This document shows, piece after piece, positions 33,762 through 42,831 of a DNA stretch of 64,000 nt. The notes beneath the pieces are model-generated. The model saw only the letters and a program-made list of their open reading frames with translations, did not search any database and was not told the DNA's origin. Origin of the DNA: VXNE01 sp963668365. GTDB lineage: Bacteria; Pseudomonadota; Gammaproteobacteria; Pseudomonadales; Azotimanducaceae. Each line of letters starts with the position of its first letter. Positions within the stretch are counted from its first letter, which is position 1. The translations under genes were made by a program, and so were the position numbers. The stretch lies in assembly GCA_963668365.1 (NCBI GenBank), contig OY764266.1, positions 806,001 through 870,000 of the forward strand, read 5' to 3'.

Positions 33762-34622
33762 ATGGCCGTCGGCAAGGAAATCAGAAAGAAGATCGGAAGC
33801 GTGCAGAACACGCAGAAGATCACCGGCGCCATGCAACTCGTGGCGGCGAGCAAGATGCGCCGCACGCGGGAGCGCATGGAACACGGACGTCCGTATTCGA
33901 ACCATATCCGGCAGGTGATCGGCCACTTGGCGAACTCGAATCCCGAGTACCGGCATACCTACATGAACGCCCGCGAAGTCCGGCGCATGGGCTATGTCGT
34001 CGTGTCGACCGACAAGGGGCTCTGCGGCGGTCTGAACGCGAACCTGTTCCGGGAACTGGTGCGCACGATGGCGGAGTGGGACGCCAAGGGCGTCGAGATA
34101 GACCTGACGTTGATCGGCAACAAGGCGGCCGCCTTCTTCCGCGCGTTTGGCGGCAATGTCGTCGCGACGATCAACAATATCGGCGAGCAGCCATCGGTCG
34201 AGACGCTGATCGGCGGCGTCAAGGTGATGCTCGACGCCTTCGAGGCGGGCGACATCGACCGGCTCGACATCATCTCCAACGAGTTCGTCAATACCATGAC
34301 CCAGCGGCCGGCCATCAAGCAGCTTCTGCCGCTCGATCCGGAAGACGACGATGCGCTGAAGCGTCGCTGGGACTACATCTACGAGCCGGACGCGAGGCAA
34401 CTGATCGACGGCCTGGTGACGCGCTTCATCGAGGGGCAGGTCTACCACGCGGTGATCGAGAACACCGCCTGCGAACAGGCCGCCAAGATGATCGCGATGA
34501 AGAACGCGACGGATGCCGCGGAAGAACTCATCGACGAACTGACATTGCTGTACAACAACGCGCGCCAGGCGTCGATCACCCAGGAAATCGCGGAGATCGT
34601 CGGCGGCGCGGCGGCGGTGTAG
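33762..34622 (+). CDS. atpG: F1 ATP synthase subunit gamma
   Basis: 286-residue rotor shaft. N-terminal helix KEIRKKIGSVQNTQKITGAMQLV-type motif, STDKGLCGGLNANLFRELV in the Rossmann-like middle, and the C-terminal helix with MKNATDAAEELIDELTLLYNNARQ and ITQEIAEIVGGAAA. Confidence 0.98.
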   Translation: MAVGKEIRKKIGSVQNTQKITGAMQLVAASKMRRTRERMEHGRPYSNHIRQVIGHLANSNPEYRHTYMNAREVRRMGYVVVSTDKGLCGGLNANLFRELVRTMAEWDAKGVEIDLTLIGNKAAAFFRAFGGNVVATINNIGEQPSVETLIGGVKVMLDAFEAGDIDRLDIISNEFVNTMTQRPAIKQLLPLDPEDDDALKRRWDYIYEPDARQLIDGLVTRFIEGQVYHAVIENTACEQAAKMIAMKNATDAAEELIDELTLLYNNARQASITQEIAEIVGGAAAV

Positions 34623-34665
34623 CAACAGGGCGCAGTCAAGGAACAATACAGGGGAAGCAACACGC

Positions 34666-36048
34666 ATGAGCAGCGGCAAAATCGTTCAGATCATCGGCGC
34701 CGTCATCGACGTCGAATTTCCGCGGGAGGAGGTCCCGAAAGTCTATGACGCCCTCCTCGTCACGGATCGCGGACTAACGCTCGAGGTGCAGCAGCAACTC
34801 GGCGATGGCGTTGTGCGCACCATCGCCATGGGGTCGTCCGAGGGCCTCGCGCGCGGCCTCTCGGTCACGAACACGGGACAGCCCATATCCGTCCCGGTGG
34901 GCGAGGAAACCCTCGGCCGCATCATGAACGTCCTCGGCGACGCCATCGACGAGAAGGGCGCGATTAACGCCCGCCAGCGTCTGCCCATCCACCGGGATCC
35001 GCCGACGTTCGAGGATCAGAAAGGCGACATCGAACTGCTCGAGACGGGAGTGAAAGTCATCGACCTCATGTGCCCCATGGCGAGAGGCGGCAAGGTAGGC
35101 CTCTTCGGCGGCGCGGGCGTCGGCAAGACGGTCACCATGCTGGAGCTGATTCGCAATATCGCCATCGAACATTCGGGCCTTTCGGTATTCGCCGGCGTGG
35201 GCGAGCGGACCCGCGAAGGCAATGACTTCTACTACGAGATGACGGACGCAGGAGTGCTGGACAAGATCTCCCTGGTCTTCGGCCAGATGAACGAGCCCCC
35301 GGGCAACCGGCTGCGGGTGGGACTCACCGGCCTGACGCTCGCCGAGCAGTTCCGCGACGAAGGCCGCGACGTGCTGCTCTTCATCGACAACATCTATCGC
35401 TACACCTTGGCCGGCACGGAAGTCTCCGCGCTGCTCGGGCGCATGCCTTCCGCCGTCGGCTACCAGCCGAACCTTGCCGAGGAGATGGGTGCGCTGCAGG
35501 AGCGGATCACCACCACCAAGACCGGGTCGATCACGTCCGTCCAGGCCATCTATGTGCCTGCGGACGACCTGACCGACCCGTCGCCGGCGACCACGTTCGC
35601 GCACCTCGACTCCACCGTCACCCTGGATCGCGCGATCACGGACCTGGGCATCTACCCGGCGGTGGATCCACTCGATTCGACCAGCCGGCAGCTCGACCCG
35701 AATGTCGTGGGCCGGGAGCACTACGAGACCGCGCGCGGCGTGCAGGAAACCCTGCAGCGTTACCAGGAGTTGCGTGACATCATCGCCATTCTGGGCATGG
35801 ACGAACTGTCGGAGGACGACAAGTCGCTCGTCTATCGCGCGCGCAAGATGCAGCAGTTCTTCTCGCAGCCGATGTTCGTCGCCGAACAGTTCACGGGCCA
35901 GCCCGGCCAATACGTTTCGCGCGAGAACACTGTCCGAAGTTTCAAGGCCGTCCTCGACGGCGAAGCCGATGACCTGCCGGAGCAGTCGTTCTACATGGTC
36001 GGGGATATCGACAGCGCGCGCGAGAAGGCCCAGACCGTAGAAGCGTAA
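34666..36048 (+). CDS. atpD: F1 ATP synthase subunit beta
   Basis: 460-residue catalytic subunit: GKIVQIIGAVIDVEFP start, P-loop GLFGGAGVGKTVTMLELIRN, GERTREGNDFY with the catalytic glutamate region, LLFIDNIYRYTLAGTEVSALLGR and the PAVDPLDSTSRQLDP signature. Normal family length. One small departure from consensus: IDNIYRYTLAG has Tyr where IDNIFRFTQAG is usual. Confidence 0.98.
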   Translation: MSSGKIVQIIGAVIDVEFPREEVPKVYDALLVTDRGLTLEVQQQLGDGVVRTIAMGSSEGLARGLSVTNTGQPISVPVGEETLGRIMNVLGDAIDEKGAINARQRLPIHRDPPTFEDQKGDIELLETGVKVIDLMCPMARGGKVGLFGGAGVGKTVTMLELIRNIAIEHSGLSVFAGVGERTREGNDFYYEMTDAGVLDKISLVFGQMNEPPGNRLRVGLTGLTLAEQFRDEGRDVLLFIDNIYRYTLAGTEVSALLGRMPSAVGYQPNLAEEMGALQERITTTKTGSITSVQAIYVPADDLTDPSPATTFAHLDSTVTLDRAITDLGIYPAVDPLDSTSRQLDPNVVGREHYETARGVQETLQRYQELRDIIAILGMDELSEDDKSLVYRARKMQQFFSQPMFVAEQFTGQPGQYVSRENTVRSFKAVLDGEADDLPEQSFYMVGDIDSAREKAQTVEA

Positions 36049-36071
36049 ACAGAGGCATAAGGAGATCTCCC

Positions 36072-36494
36072 ATGGCTTCGACCATGCAATGCGACATCGT
36101 GAGCGCCGAGAGAGAAATCTTCTCCGGCCGTGTCACGATGGTCATTGCGACCGGCACCATCGGGGAACTTGGCATACTGCCTGGGCACGCGCCGCTCCTG
36201 ACCGGCATCCAGCCTGGGCCGGTGACGCTTCGGTTCGAAGACGGCGAAGAGGATGTCTTCTTCGCGTCTGGCGGATTTCTCGAGGTGCAGCCGGGCATCG
36301 TGACCGTGCTGGCGGACACCGCATTGCGCGCCGATGACATAGACGAAGCCGCCGCCGTGGAGTCGAGGGACCGGGCAGAGCGCGATCTATCGGAACAGGC
36401 CGCCGACTTCGACTTCTCCCTTGCCACGGCGCAGTTGGCGGACGCTGCGGGTCGCCAGCGGACGCTGGAAGAACTGAGGAAACGCCGGCGCTGA
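36072..36494 (+). CDS. atpC: F1 ATP synthase subunit epsilon
   Basis: 140 residues: beta-sandwich QCDIVSAEREIFSGRVTMVI, GELGILPGHAPLLTGIQPGP, FFASGGFLEVQPGIVTVLADTA and a helical C-terminal hairpin ending TLEELRKRRR, the inhibitory and regulatory part. Last gene of the atp operon. Confidence 0.97.
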   Translation: MASTMQCDIVSAEREIFSGRVTMVIATGTIGELGILPGHAPLLTGIQPGPVTLRFEDGEEDVFFASGGFLEVQPGIVTVLADTALRADDIDEAAAVESRDRAERDLSEQAADFDFSLATAQLADAAGRQRTLEELRKRRR

Positions 36495-36516
36495 CGCTGG
36501 CACGGGGAGACCCGGC

Positions 36517-37119
36517 ATGACCTTGACCATCTACGGCCCTCCAATGAGCCGGGCGATGCGCACCCTTTGGATGGCGCACGAACTGGGACTCGAATTTCAG
36601 CACGAGTACGGCTTCCGGGAGGACGCCCTCGTCCCGACAGAAGACCTCGTGGCGTCGAACCCCATGGGCCAGGTGCCGGCGATCGACGACGATGGCTTCG
36701 CGCTCTCCGAGTCTATGGCCATCAACATCTACCTTGCGAAGAAACATGGGAAACTGGCGCCGCGCACGCCCGAGGATGAGGCGAAGACCCTGCGCTGGTC
36801 GTTCTGGGTGATGACGGCGGTCGAGGTCACGCTGCTCGACGTGCTGCTGAATGCGCGGGGATTGCGGGGCCGCGAGAAAGACCCGGAAGCCGCAGAGGCG
36901 GGCATCGACGTGCTGCAAAAGCCGTTCAATGTGTTGAACGACGCCTTGGCCGACCGCGACTATCTGCTCGGCGATGCGTTCACCGTCGCCGATCTCAACG
37001 TCGCGAGCGTCTTTGCCTGGGCGCGGGCGGCCGGCATCGACTTCGCGGCGCAACCGCAACTCGACAGATGGCTCGGACGCTGCCTGGGACGAGAGGCAGC
37101 ATTGCGCGGGCGGCGCTGA
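36517..37119 (+). CDS. Glutathione S-transferase family protein
   Basis: 200 residues: N-terminal thioredoxin fold LTIYGPPMSRAMRTLWMAHELGL with Ser in the active-site helix region, SNPMGQVPAIDDDGFALSESMAINIYLAKKHG (cis-Pro and ESMA glutathione contacts), and C-terminal helical domain with YLLGDAFTVADLNVASV. It lies 22 nt after atpC, so it is probably read through from the atp operon. Parts of this gene recur as fragments at 39096 and 42665. Confidence 0.92.
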   Translation: MTLTIYGPPMSRAMRTLWMAHELGLEFQHEYGFREDALVPTEDLVASNPMGQVPAIDDDGFALSESMAINIYLAKKHGKLAPRTPEDEAKTLRWSFWVMTAVEVTLLDVLLNARGLRGREKDPEAAEAGIDVLQKPFNVLNDALADRDYLLGDAFTVADLNVASVFAWARAAGIDFAAQPQLDRWLGRCLGREAALRGRR

Positions 37120-37297
37120 CTTTGCTGAAATTCCGGCGTGTCCACCTCGAAGCTTGACTCAGTGACGGCTACCTATCTGGCCCGCAGTAAGTCGTCGCGC
37201 ATCGCCCCTTCACCTTCACGGTGGGTTCGGTTTGTGATACTGTATAAATCGCCAGCAGAGAGATCCTCGCCTTCCGCACGGGCGCTGGATTGAGCCG

Positions 37298-37939
37298 ATG
37301 CCGTACGGTTGGATTTCGCCGGAGAAGGCTTATGTCTTCCGGATCACGCACATTAGGAACGTGCGATGGATACTGGATCACGGCCTGTACTGTAGAAGTG
37401 GCGGATTGCCGGATCCGAACTTCGTGACCATCGGAGAGCGGGATATCATTGATCTTCGGAAAGACCACCCGGTGCCGGTAGGTCCAGGCGGAAATCTGGC
37501 AGACTACATACCCTTCTACTTCACGCCGTTCTCGCCGATGGCATATAAGGTCAATACCGGTCACGGGATTCCGGCCGTGCGAGCCCGGGAGATCGTTATC
37601 CTAGTAGCATCGTTGCGTCGTCTTGCGACCGCAGGCTTGGAGTTTGTCTTCACGGACAGTCATGCGCTGTTGGCCACTGCGACATTCCTGACTTCGTTGG
37701 ACGATCTTGGCCAGATTGACTGGGAGGGGCTGCGGAATCGTGATTTCAAATACGATGTCGCTGATCCGGGTAAGACGGAACGGTACCAGGCGGAAGCGCT
37801 TGTTCATCGATACCTGCCGGTGAACTTGCTCGATGCGGTCGTGTGCTATGGACCAGCCCAGGAAGCGCTTGTAACTGGTTGGGTTCGGGATGCAGGAGCG
37901 GCCGTGCGCGTAACGTCAAGTCGGAGGCTGTACTTCTGA
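37298..37939 (+). CDS. darT: DarT-like DNA ADP-ribosyltransferase toxin (DUF4433)
   Basis: 213 residues. The family pattern is visible: YVFRITHIRNVRWILDHGL at the N-terminus, YIPFYFTPFSPMAYKV, LEFVFTDSHALL and the C-terminal RYQAEALVHRYLP, whose glutamate corresponds to the conserved catalytic QAEFLV-type Glu. Known members attach ADP-ribose to thymidine or guanosine of single-stranded DNA using NAD+. The gene overlaps darG by 1 nt (TGATG). An AT-rich GATACTGTATAAAT stretch about 55 nt upstream is the likely promoter. Confidence 0.9.
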   Translation: MPYGWISPEKAYVFRITHIRNVRWILDHGLYCRSGGLPDPNFVTIGERDIIDLRKDHPVPVGPGGNLADYIPFYFTPFSPMAYKVNTGHGIPAVRAREIVILVASLRRLATAGLEFVFTDSHALLATATFLTSLDDLGQIDWEGLRNRDFKYDVADPGKTERYQAEALVHRYLPVNLLDAVVCYGPAQEALVTGWVRDAGAAVRVTSSRRLYF

Positions 37940-39018
37940 TGGTGAGATTCGAAGAAGGCAATTTGCTCGACGCTGATGTCGAAGCGTTGGTCAACACGGT
38001 CAACACGGTTGGCATCATGGGCAAGGGAATCGCGTTGATGTTCAAGGAGCGGTTCCCCAACAATTTCCGAGAGTACGCGACGGCGTGCAAGGCGGGCGAA
38101 GTGCGGCTGGGCGAGATGTTCGTGACAGAGAACCGCAAGTTGTTCGGTCCAAAGTGGATCGTGAACTTCCCGACAAAGGACCACTGGCGTTCCAGAACGA
38201 GGCTAGAGTGGATCGAACAGGGAATGGAGGATCTCGTTCGAGTGATCGAAGACAGACGAATCGGTTCAATTGCAGTGCCGCCCTTGGGGTGCGGGAACGG
38301 GGGGTTGAATTGGCGAGACGTGAAGCCGGTGATCGAGTCGGCGTTAGCGGAAGTGGATGGCCTCGTCGCGATCATCTACGAACCGACTGAGAAATACCAG
38401 AACGTAGCGAAGAGGACCGGTGTCGAAGAGTTGACGCCAGCACGGGCGCTGATCGCGGAAATGGTTCGGCGGTATTGCGTTCTCGGCCTTGGGTGTAGCG
38501 TCTTGGAAGTACAGAAGCTCGCGTGGTTCATCATGCGGGGAGCCGAGCAGATGGAGGTCGAAGATCCGCTCAAGCTGTCTTTTGTGGCGCACATCTACGG
38601 GCCTTATTCGGACAAGTTGCGGATGCTTCTGAACAACCTGGATGGTAGTTATCTCGGCTGCGACAGACGATTGGCGGACGCTGGGCCAAGGAGCGAGATC
38701 TGGTTCAACGCCCGTAAGAAGGAGATCGTCAGGGCCTATTTGAGATCGGAAGCGAAGCGCTATGTACCGGCATTGGAATGGGCAACGGATTTGATCCGAG
38801 GTTTCGAGTCTCCCTTGGGCATGGAACTACTGGCTACGGTCGACTGGCTCCTGCGGGAGGATGGTCGGCCAGCAACAGTCGCCGACATCCGGGACGGACT
38901 CAGACAATGGGGTCGGGGACGAGACCGCAAGCTGCGGATATTCGATGATCGACTCATTGGCATGGCGTTGGAGAGGTTCCGAGACGACGTCATAGAACAA
39001 CGAGAGTTCATTTCCTGA
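37939..39018 (+). CDS. darG: DarG-like antitoxin: macrodomain plus C-terminal toxin-binding domain
   Basis: 359 residues. The N-terminal macrodomain (1 to about 155) carries GNLLDADVEALVNTVNTVGI, MGKGIALMFKERFP and the PPLGCGNGGLNW loop that reads ADP-ribose on DNA and removes it. The C-terminal half (ALIAEMVRRYCVLGLGCSVL, EVQKLAWFIMRGAEQM, AHIYGPYSDKLRMLL) is the DUF4065/SocA-like domain that in known DarG proteins also neutralises DarT by binding. Both halves look intact, so the system is probably functional. Confidence 0.92.
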   Translation: MVRFEEGNLLDADVEALVNTVNTVGIMGKGIALMFKERFPNNFREYATACKAGEVRLGEMFVTENRKLFGPKWIVNFPTKDHWRSRTRLEWIEQGMEDLVRVIEDRRIGSIAVPPLGCGNGGLNWRDVKPVIESALAEVDGLVAIIYEPTEKYQNVAKRTGVEELTPARALIAEMVRRYCVLGLGCSVLEVQKLAWFIMRGAEQMEVEDPLKLSFVAHIYGPYSDKLRMLLNNLDGSYLGCDRRLADAGPRSEIWFNARKKEIVRAYLRSEAKRYVPALEWATDLIRGFESPLGMELLATVDWLLREDGRPATVADIRDGLRQWGRGRDRKLRIFDDRLIGMALERFRDDVIEQREFIS

Positions 39019-39027
39019 CAGAGACCT

Positions 39028-39049
39028 GAACAACGACCGCTTGTTGTTC
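39028..39049 (+). terminator. Hairpin after darG
   Basis: 7-bp stem GAACAAC/GTTGTTC with an 8-nt loop, 9 nt past the darG stop; no T-tract. Confidence 0.4.
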
Positions 39050-39095
39050 GACCTGCGGGCTATGAGCGCGGGCGTTGTCCTCGCGTGTTGCGACA

Positions 39096-39189
39096 AACTG
39101 CCGGAATCGACTTCACGGAACAACCGCACCTCGAAGCATGGCTCGGACGCTGCCTCGCTCGCGAAGCGCCGGTGCGAGCACGGCGATGA
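39096..39189 (+). pseudogene. C-terminal fragment of a glutathione S-transferase paralogue
   Basis: Reads TAGIDFTEQPHLEAWLGRCL followed by AREAPVRARR and a TGA stop. The intact GST at 36517 ends AGIDFAAQPQLDRWLGRC...GREAALRGRR. There is no start or N-terminal part here. It is more diverged than the fragment at 42665, so it comes from an older or separate copy. Confidence 0.75.
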
Positions 39190-39245
39190 TGCTGAACGGC
39201 AAACGTTGAGCAGCGTACCTTGGTGCGCTCAAGCAGCCACAGGTG

Positions 39246-39548
39246 TCAGGATGCTGATTTACCGGTAATCAGCGCAACGACATCATCCGGCGTTGCGTTA
39301 GCCGTCAGCTTCGTTGCCCAGGGACGTCCAGGGTGAAGCACATCCCAGTGTGATCGCGCATGATTTCGGCGACTGCTCTCGGGCTCGTGATTGCCGAACC
39401 CGTCGACATGCGTGTTCCAGATCGGCTTGTAGCGCTCGACGAGCGACGACTTGGCAAGCGATATCCACATGTCGTCGACGACGAGATACCGGCAAGAGAA
39501 GTCGCTCAGGTTCAAATTGTTGACCTGATCGATTGGGGAATTACGCAT
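39246..39548 (-). pseudogene. 3' remnant of an Eco29kI-family restriction endonuclease
   Basis: 100 codons ending at TGA 39246. IDQVNNLNLSDFSCRYLVVD, DMWISLAKSSLVERYKPIWN, THVDGFGNHEP and HWDVLHPGRPWATKL match the C-terminal half of Eco29kI-type GIY-YIG restriction enzymes. The N-terminal GIY-YIG catalytic half is missing: homology stops at about 39538, exactly at the GGGGAATTACGC end of the IS1595 element. No cognate methyltransferase is nearby. Confidence 0.8.
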
Positions 39549-40655
39549 TTAAGTTGACAAGTCCTCCCTCTTCCGCTTGGGTTTTCTCTTGGATTTCCGC
39601 AGCTTGCGGCGATCCGGCATCAGGGCCTCGCCCACCTTGCCCAGCAATTTCTTCTGTTCCTCGTCCAGAGCCATCTTTCAGGCCGTGAGTTCCGCGTAGG
39701 TGATGGTCTTGCCACGCATGTTCCCGAACAGAGAATCGAGGCGGTCCTGGGTGTCGATCTCGACATTGCCCTCGTTGAGCCGGAACTTGAACTCGTCCAC
39801 ATAGGCGCGGGTGTGCTTCTTGCTCCAGCCGTGGTAGACGCCGTGATAGCCGCGCTTGAGGACCGCCCACACGCTCTCGATGCTGTTTGTGTGCACGGTT
39901 CCGCGAACATACTCCCCGATGCCGTGGTTGACTTCCTCGTGCGTGTAGAACAGGCCGGTGACGGGATCGTGGACGGAGGAGGCGTCGGTGTAGATCGCCG
40001 AACCGATTTCGACGCTGCCGTGAACCGCGTCGATGATCGTGCGCTGGTCCACATGTTCGACCGCCCGGAGTTCCGTTCGACCGCCGCGCTCACGCATCCC
40101 GAGCACCGGCTGCTTGCCGATCGCGCCGCGCCCGAGATGCTGGCGCTTTCCCTCGTGCTTGTTGGCCTCCTTCCCGCCCAAGTACGCCTCGTCGATCTCC
40201 ACCGTGCCGCGCAGGGCCTCCAGCTTGTCGCCGCAGGCGAGGCGCAGCCGGTGCAGCATGTACCAGGCGGTCGTCTGCGTGACGTCCAGTTCTTTCGACA
40301 ACTGCATCGAGGAAACGCCCTTGCGGGCCGTCACCAGCAGGTAGGCCGCGAACAGCCATTTGCGCGGGTCCACCTTCGCGCTCTCCAGCGGCGTTCCCGT
40401 TCGGCAGGTGAAGTACTTGCGGCAGTCTCCGCACCAGTACCGCCCGATATGGCGCTTCTGGGGCGTGATCTTCTCGGCGCCGCCGCAACGGGTGCAGAAC
40501 GGTTCGTCGCCCCAAGTCAGCCGCTCAAGGTAGCGGATCGCATCCGCCCCCGTCGGGTACTCAGTCATCAACTCGAAGAGACCGAACGTTTTTGCGACGC
40601 GCTTGCGCCGCTTCCTCGTCGTAGTTGAATGAGTGGAACGGGTGGCACTGCACAT
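39535..40655 (-). mobile_element. IS1595-family insertion element (one end identified)
   Basis: The left end is taken as 39535, where GGGGAATTACGCATTTAAGT begins and the restriction-enzyme homology stops. The element contains one transposase gene on the minus strand. No matching inverted repeat was found directly upstream of the transposase; TTCCCC at 42835-42840 is the only loosely similar candidate, so the other boundary is uncertain and the end given here is simply the transposase start. Confidence 0.65.
39678..40655 (-). CDS. IS1595-family (ISXO2-like) transposase
   Basis: 325 residues: N-terminal zinc ribbon (FCTRCGG and WCGDCRKYF), HTH-like SMQLSKELDVTQTTAWYMLHRLR, and a DDE-type catalytic domain beginning TVEIDEAYLGGKEANKH, with IYTDASSVH (second Asp) and HTNSIESVWAVLKRGYHGVYH (third acidic residue). 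All three acidic positions appear present, so it may be active. The true start may be internal (MTEYPTGADA, 40568). Confidence 0.9.
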   Translation of the reverse strand: MCSATRSTHSTTTRKRRKRVAKTFGLFELMTEYPTGADAIRYLERLTWGDEPFCTRCGGAEKITPQKRHIGRYWCGDCRKYFTCRTGTPLESAKVDPRKWLFAAYLLVTARKGVSSMQLSKELDVTQTTAWYMLHRLRLACGDKLEALRGTVEIDEAYLGGKEANKHEGKRQHLGRGAIGKQPVLGMRERGGRTELRAVEHVDQRTIIDAVHGSVEIGSAIYTDASSVHDPVTGLFYTHEEVNHGIGEYVRGTVHTNSIESVWAVLKRGYHGVYHGWSKKHTRAYVDEFKFRLNEGNVEIDTQDRLDSLFGNMRGKTITYAELTA

Positions 40656-41209
40656 AGACTTCTCCCATCAATTCAAAAAACACGTCGCCTCGTTCCGCGA
40701 GCTGGAGGGGCGCCAAGACGGAATAGAATCTTTCGTCCCCGGCGCGGCGTTTTTTGGTTCGCTCGTGGGTCCAAAGGGCGGCGGCGGATAGCCTTGGTCG
40801 CGTCATCGGACCGGGCAGGAGCGATACGTTCGACTGGTCTGAAAAGATACGGACATCCTTGCACGGCAAGGCGAAGCGATGGAGAAAGATAAAGGTGGCC
40901 GCTGGTCGGGAGAAATGCGGACCGCCCCACCTGATCGCAATCAATGTTTGTGGTCCAGGTTTGCACTGCGAGCCGGAAGTGAGCGATGCCATATTCGGCA
41001 CGCCGACGCCACCAAGTCAGGGATTTGGAGAGTTTCGGCACGATTTGAGAGGTACGAACGGAGTCATCGTGGTTACCAACGACACATTGGGATACGAAAG
41101 AAACGGACAAATCCGCCTTTACCGAAACGCTGGCACAGACATCCCAAAATGCCTTGATTCCCTCCGGTGCACACAACGACTGGGTGATCTGCTCGGGATT
41201 GGTCGCTGA
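40648..41209 (+). pseudogene. Decayed unidentified gene between IS1595 and fic
   Basis: In one frame from 40648: HIDFSHQFKKHVASFRELEG...ESFVPGAAFFGSLVGPKGGG, then a stop; a second frame continues DTFDWSEKIRTSLHGKAKRW...GPPHLIAINVCGPG...EVSDAIFG to about 41209. The pieces read as one soluble protein with at least one frameshift near 40785. Family unknown. Otherwise this 670-nt stretch holds nothing recognisable. Confidence 0.4.
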
Positions 41210-41332
41210 GTGCTGCGTGGCGAGAGTTCTTCGTTATTTGTCCTGCCGGGCTGAGTATTCCTGTCCGGCCACGCATTTGGTTGGTCGCGGCAAGCGCTGG
41301 CAGAAGCTCGCCGCGTCCCCGCGACACTCTGA

Positions 41333-42598
41333 CTAGTCGCCGTGGCTGCCGCCTGGGGAGTCTTGGAGGCGCGGCCTCGGCGGCGGTAGCCCTGATCGGC
41401 GATGTTGTTTGGTGCGCGGTCCGGTAGCGCCGGCGGTGCCGGATTCGTCCGGGTTGGCGCGAACCTCGTCGAGTTCGGGAGCGTTCAGCCAATAGCGCGT
41501 GCGCCGCCCTCGCCCGGTGCGCCGCAGCGCCCCTTTCCGGACAAGGTCGGAGAGATCTCGGCTCGCCGTGGCGGACGACGCCCCGGTGATCGTCTGATAG
41601 TTCGACGCACTCATGCCACCTTCGAATCCCCGCGGCTCCTCCCGGAACAACCGATAGAGTGCCGTCTCCTGACGGTTGTTCAACCTCTCCTCAAGGGCAC
41701 GAAAGAGACGGGCCTGCGCCGCATGACGGATCAATCGCAATCGGCCCTGCCCAAGCGCGTCAATGACCGTACGTGCGAACCAGGTTTGCCAAAGGCCGGC
41801 GTCCAACGAATACCGGCAACTTTCGAGGGCGCGGTAGTACTCGTCGCGTCTGGCATGGATCGTCCTCGACAGCGGGATTAGGCTGGGACGGCCCAAGCAC
41901 TTGGCAAGCGCTTTTTCCGCGAGCGCCCTTCCGATGCGACCGTTGCCGTCCTCGAACGGGTGGATGCACTCGAAATAGAGGTGCGCGGCACCGGCGATCG
42001 GGAGGGCATCCGCGTCCGTGCCGAGTTCCGTGGTTCGGTTAAACCAGTCGACGAAGGCGTCCATCTCCCTCGCGACTCGCGTTCCCGGGGGCGCCAGGTA
42101 GTTGAGGGTCGCGCTCCGCATGGTGCCGCGCTGGACGGTGACGACCTGCGCGGACTCCGGGCCGGATCGGTACCTCCCGAGCTCACGAATCTCTGGACTG
42201 CTCGACATCAATGTCAGGCGCCAGTCCCACAGCATCTGGTGACTTAGGGATTCGCCGAACGTGCGATAGACGTCGATGGCCAGTTTGGCAACGCCTCGTT
42301 CTGCGGGTGGCGCATGCAGCGAGGCTTCGAGCCCGAAAAAGTGCAGCAGCGACGACCGGATCGATTCGCGTTGCAGCGCTTCCCCCTCGATCGCCGACGT
42401 TTGCATCGCCTCGTCCTCGAGCCATTCGAGGTGTACTTCCACATCGTTGGGACCGCCAACGAAGGCCAGGGCGCCGGATTGCCAGGCGGCGTCGGTGACG
42501 AAACGCGACACGTAGCCCTGCAGGGCAGCATCGTCCCAGACGAAACCCGGCCAATCGGGCTGGGTCCAAACCCATGATCGTTGGGTTGTCTGATCCAT
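41333..42598 (-). CDS. Fic-family AMP-transferase with C-terminal winged helix
   Basis: 421 residues. The N-terminal DUF4172-like region contains the inhibitory helix motif TSAIEGE (S/TxxxEG), placing it in the class II autoinhibited group. The catalytic Fic motif is HPFEDGNGRIGR at about residue 225. The C-terminal winged helix (SNYQTITGASSATASRDLSDLVRKGAL) is usual for DNA-binding autoregulating Fic proteins. The last 45 residues are a proline/arginine-rich tail that may reflect loss of the original stop. Catalytic His, Asn and Arg are present. Confidence 0.92.
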   Translation of the reverse strand: MDQTTQRSWVWTQPDWPGFVWDDAALQGYVSRFVTDAAWQSGALAFVGGPNDVEVHLEWLEDEAMQTSAIEGEALQRESIRSSLLHFFGLEASLHAPPAERGVAKLAIDVYRTFGESLSHQMLWDWRLTLMSSSPEIRELGRYRSGPESAQVVTVQRGTMRSATLNYLAPPGTRVAREMDAFVDWFNRTTELGTDADALPIAGAAHLYFECIHPFEDGNGRIGRALAEKALAKCLGRPSLIPLSRTIHARRDEYYRALESCRYSLDAGLWQTWFARTVIDALGQGRLRLIRHAAQARLFRALEERLNNRQETALYRLFREEPRGFEGGMSASNYQTITGASSATASRDLSDLVRKGALRRTGRGRRTRYWLNAPELDEVRANPDESGTAGATGPRTKQHRRSGLPPPRPRLQDSPGGSHGD

Positions 42599-42664
42599 TG
42601 AGGCGCTTCTTACAGATCATATTTGGGATAAATTTGATCCGAATGGTAGCAGAAATCGCCTCAC

Positions 42665-42831
42665 ATTTCGGCACGAGTACGGCTTCCGGGAGGACGCCCT
42701 CGTCCCGACAGAAGACCTCGTGGCGTCGAACCCCATGGGCCAGGTGCCGGCGATCGACGACGATGGCTTCGCGCTCTCCGAGTCCATGGCCATCAACATC
42801 TATCTTGCGAAGAAACACGGGAAGCTGGCGC
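42665..42831 (+). pseudogene. N-terminal GST fragment, near-identical duplicate of 36594-36760
   Basis: 167 bp, collinear and ungapped with the intact GST. About five single-base differences were counted by eye, mostly synonymous. Encodes HEYGFREDALVPTEDLVASN and on to KKHGKLAL. There is no start codon in register and no C-terminus. It lies between the fic start and higA. The homology ends abruptly just before GTTCCCC. Confidence 0.85.
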
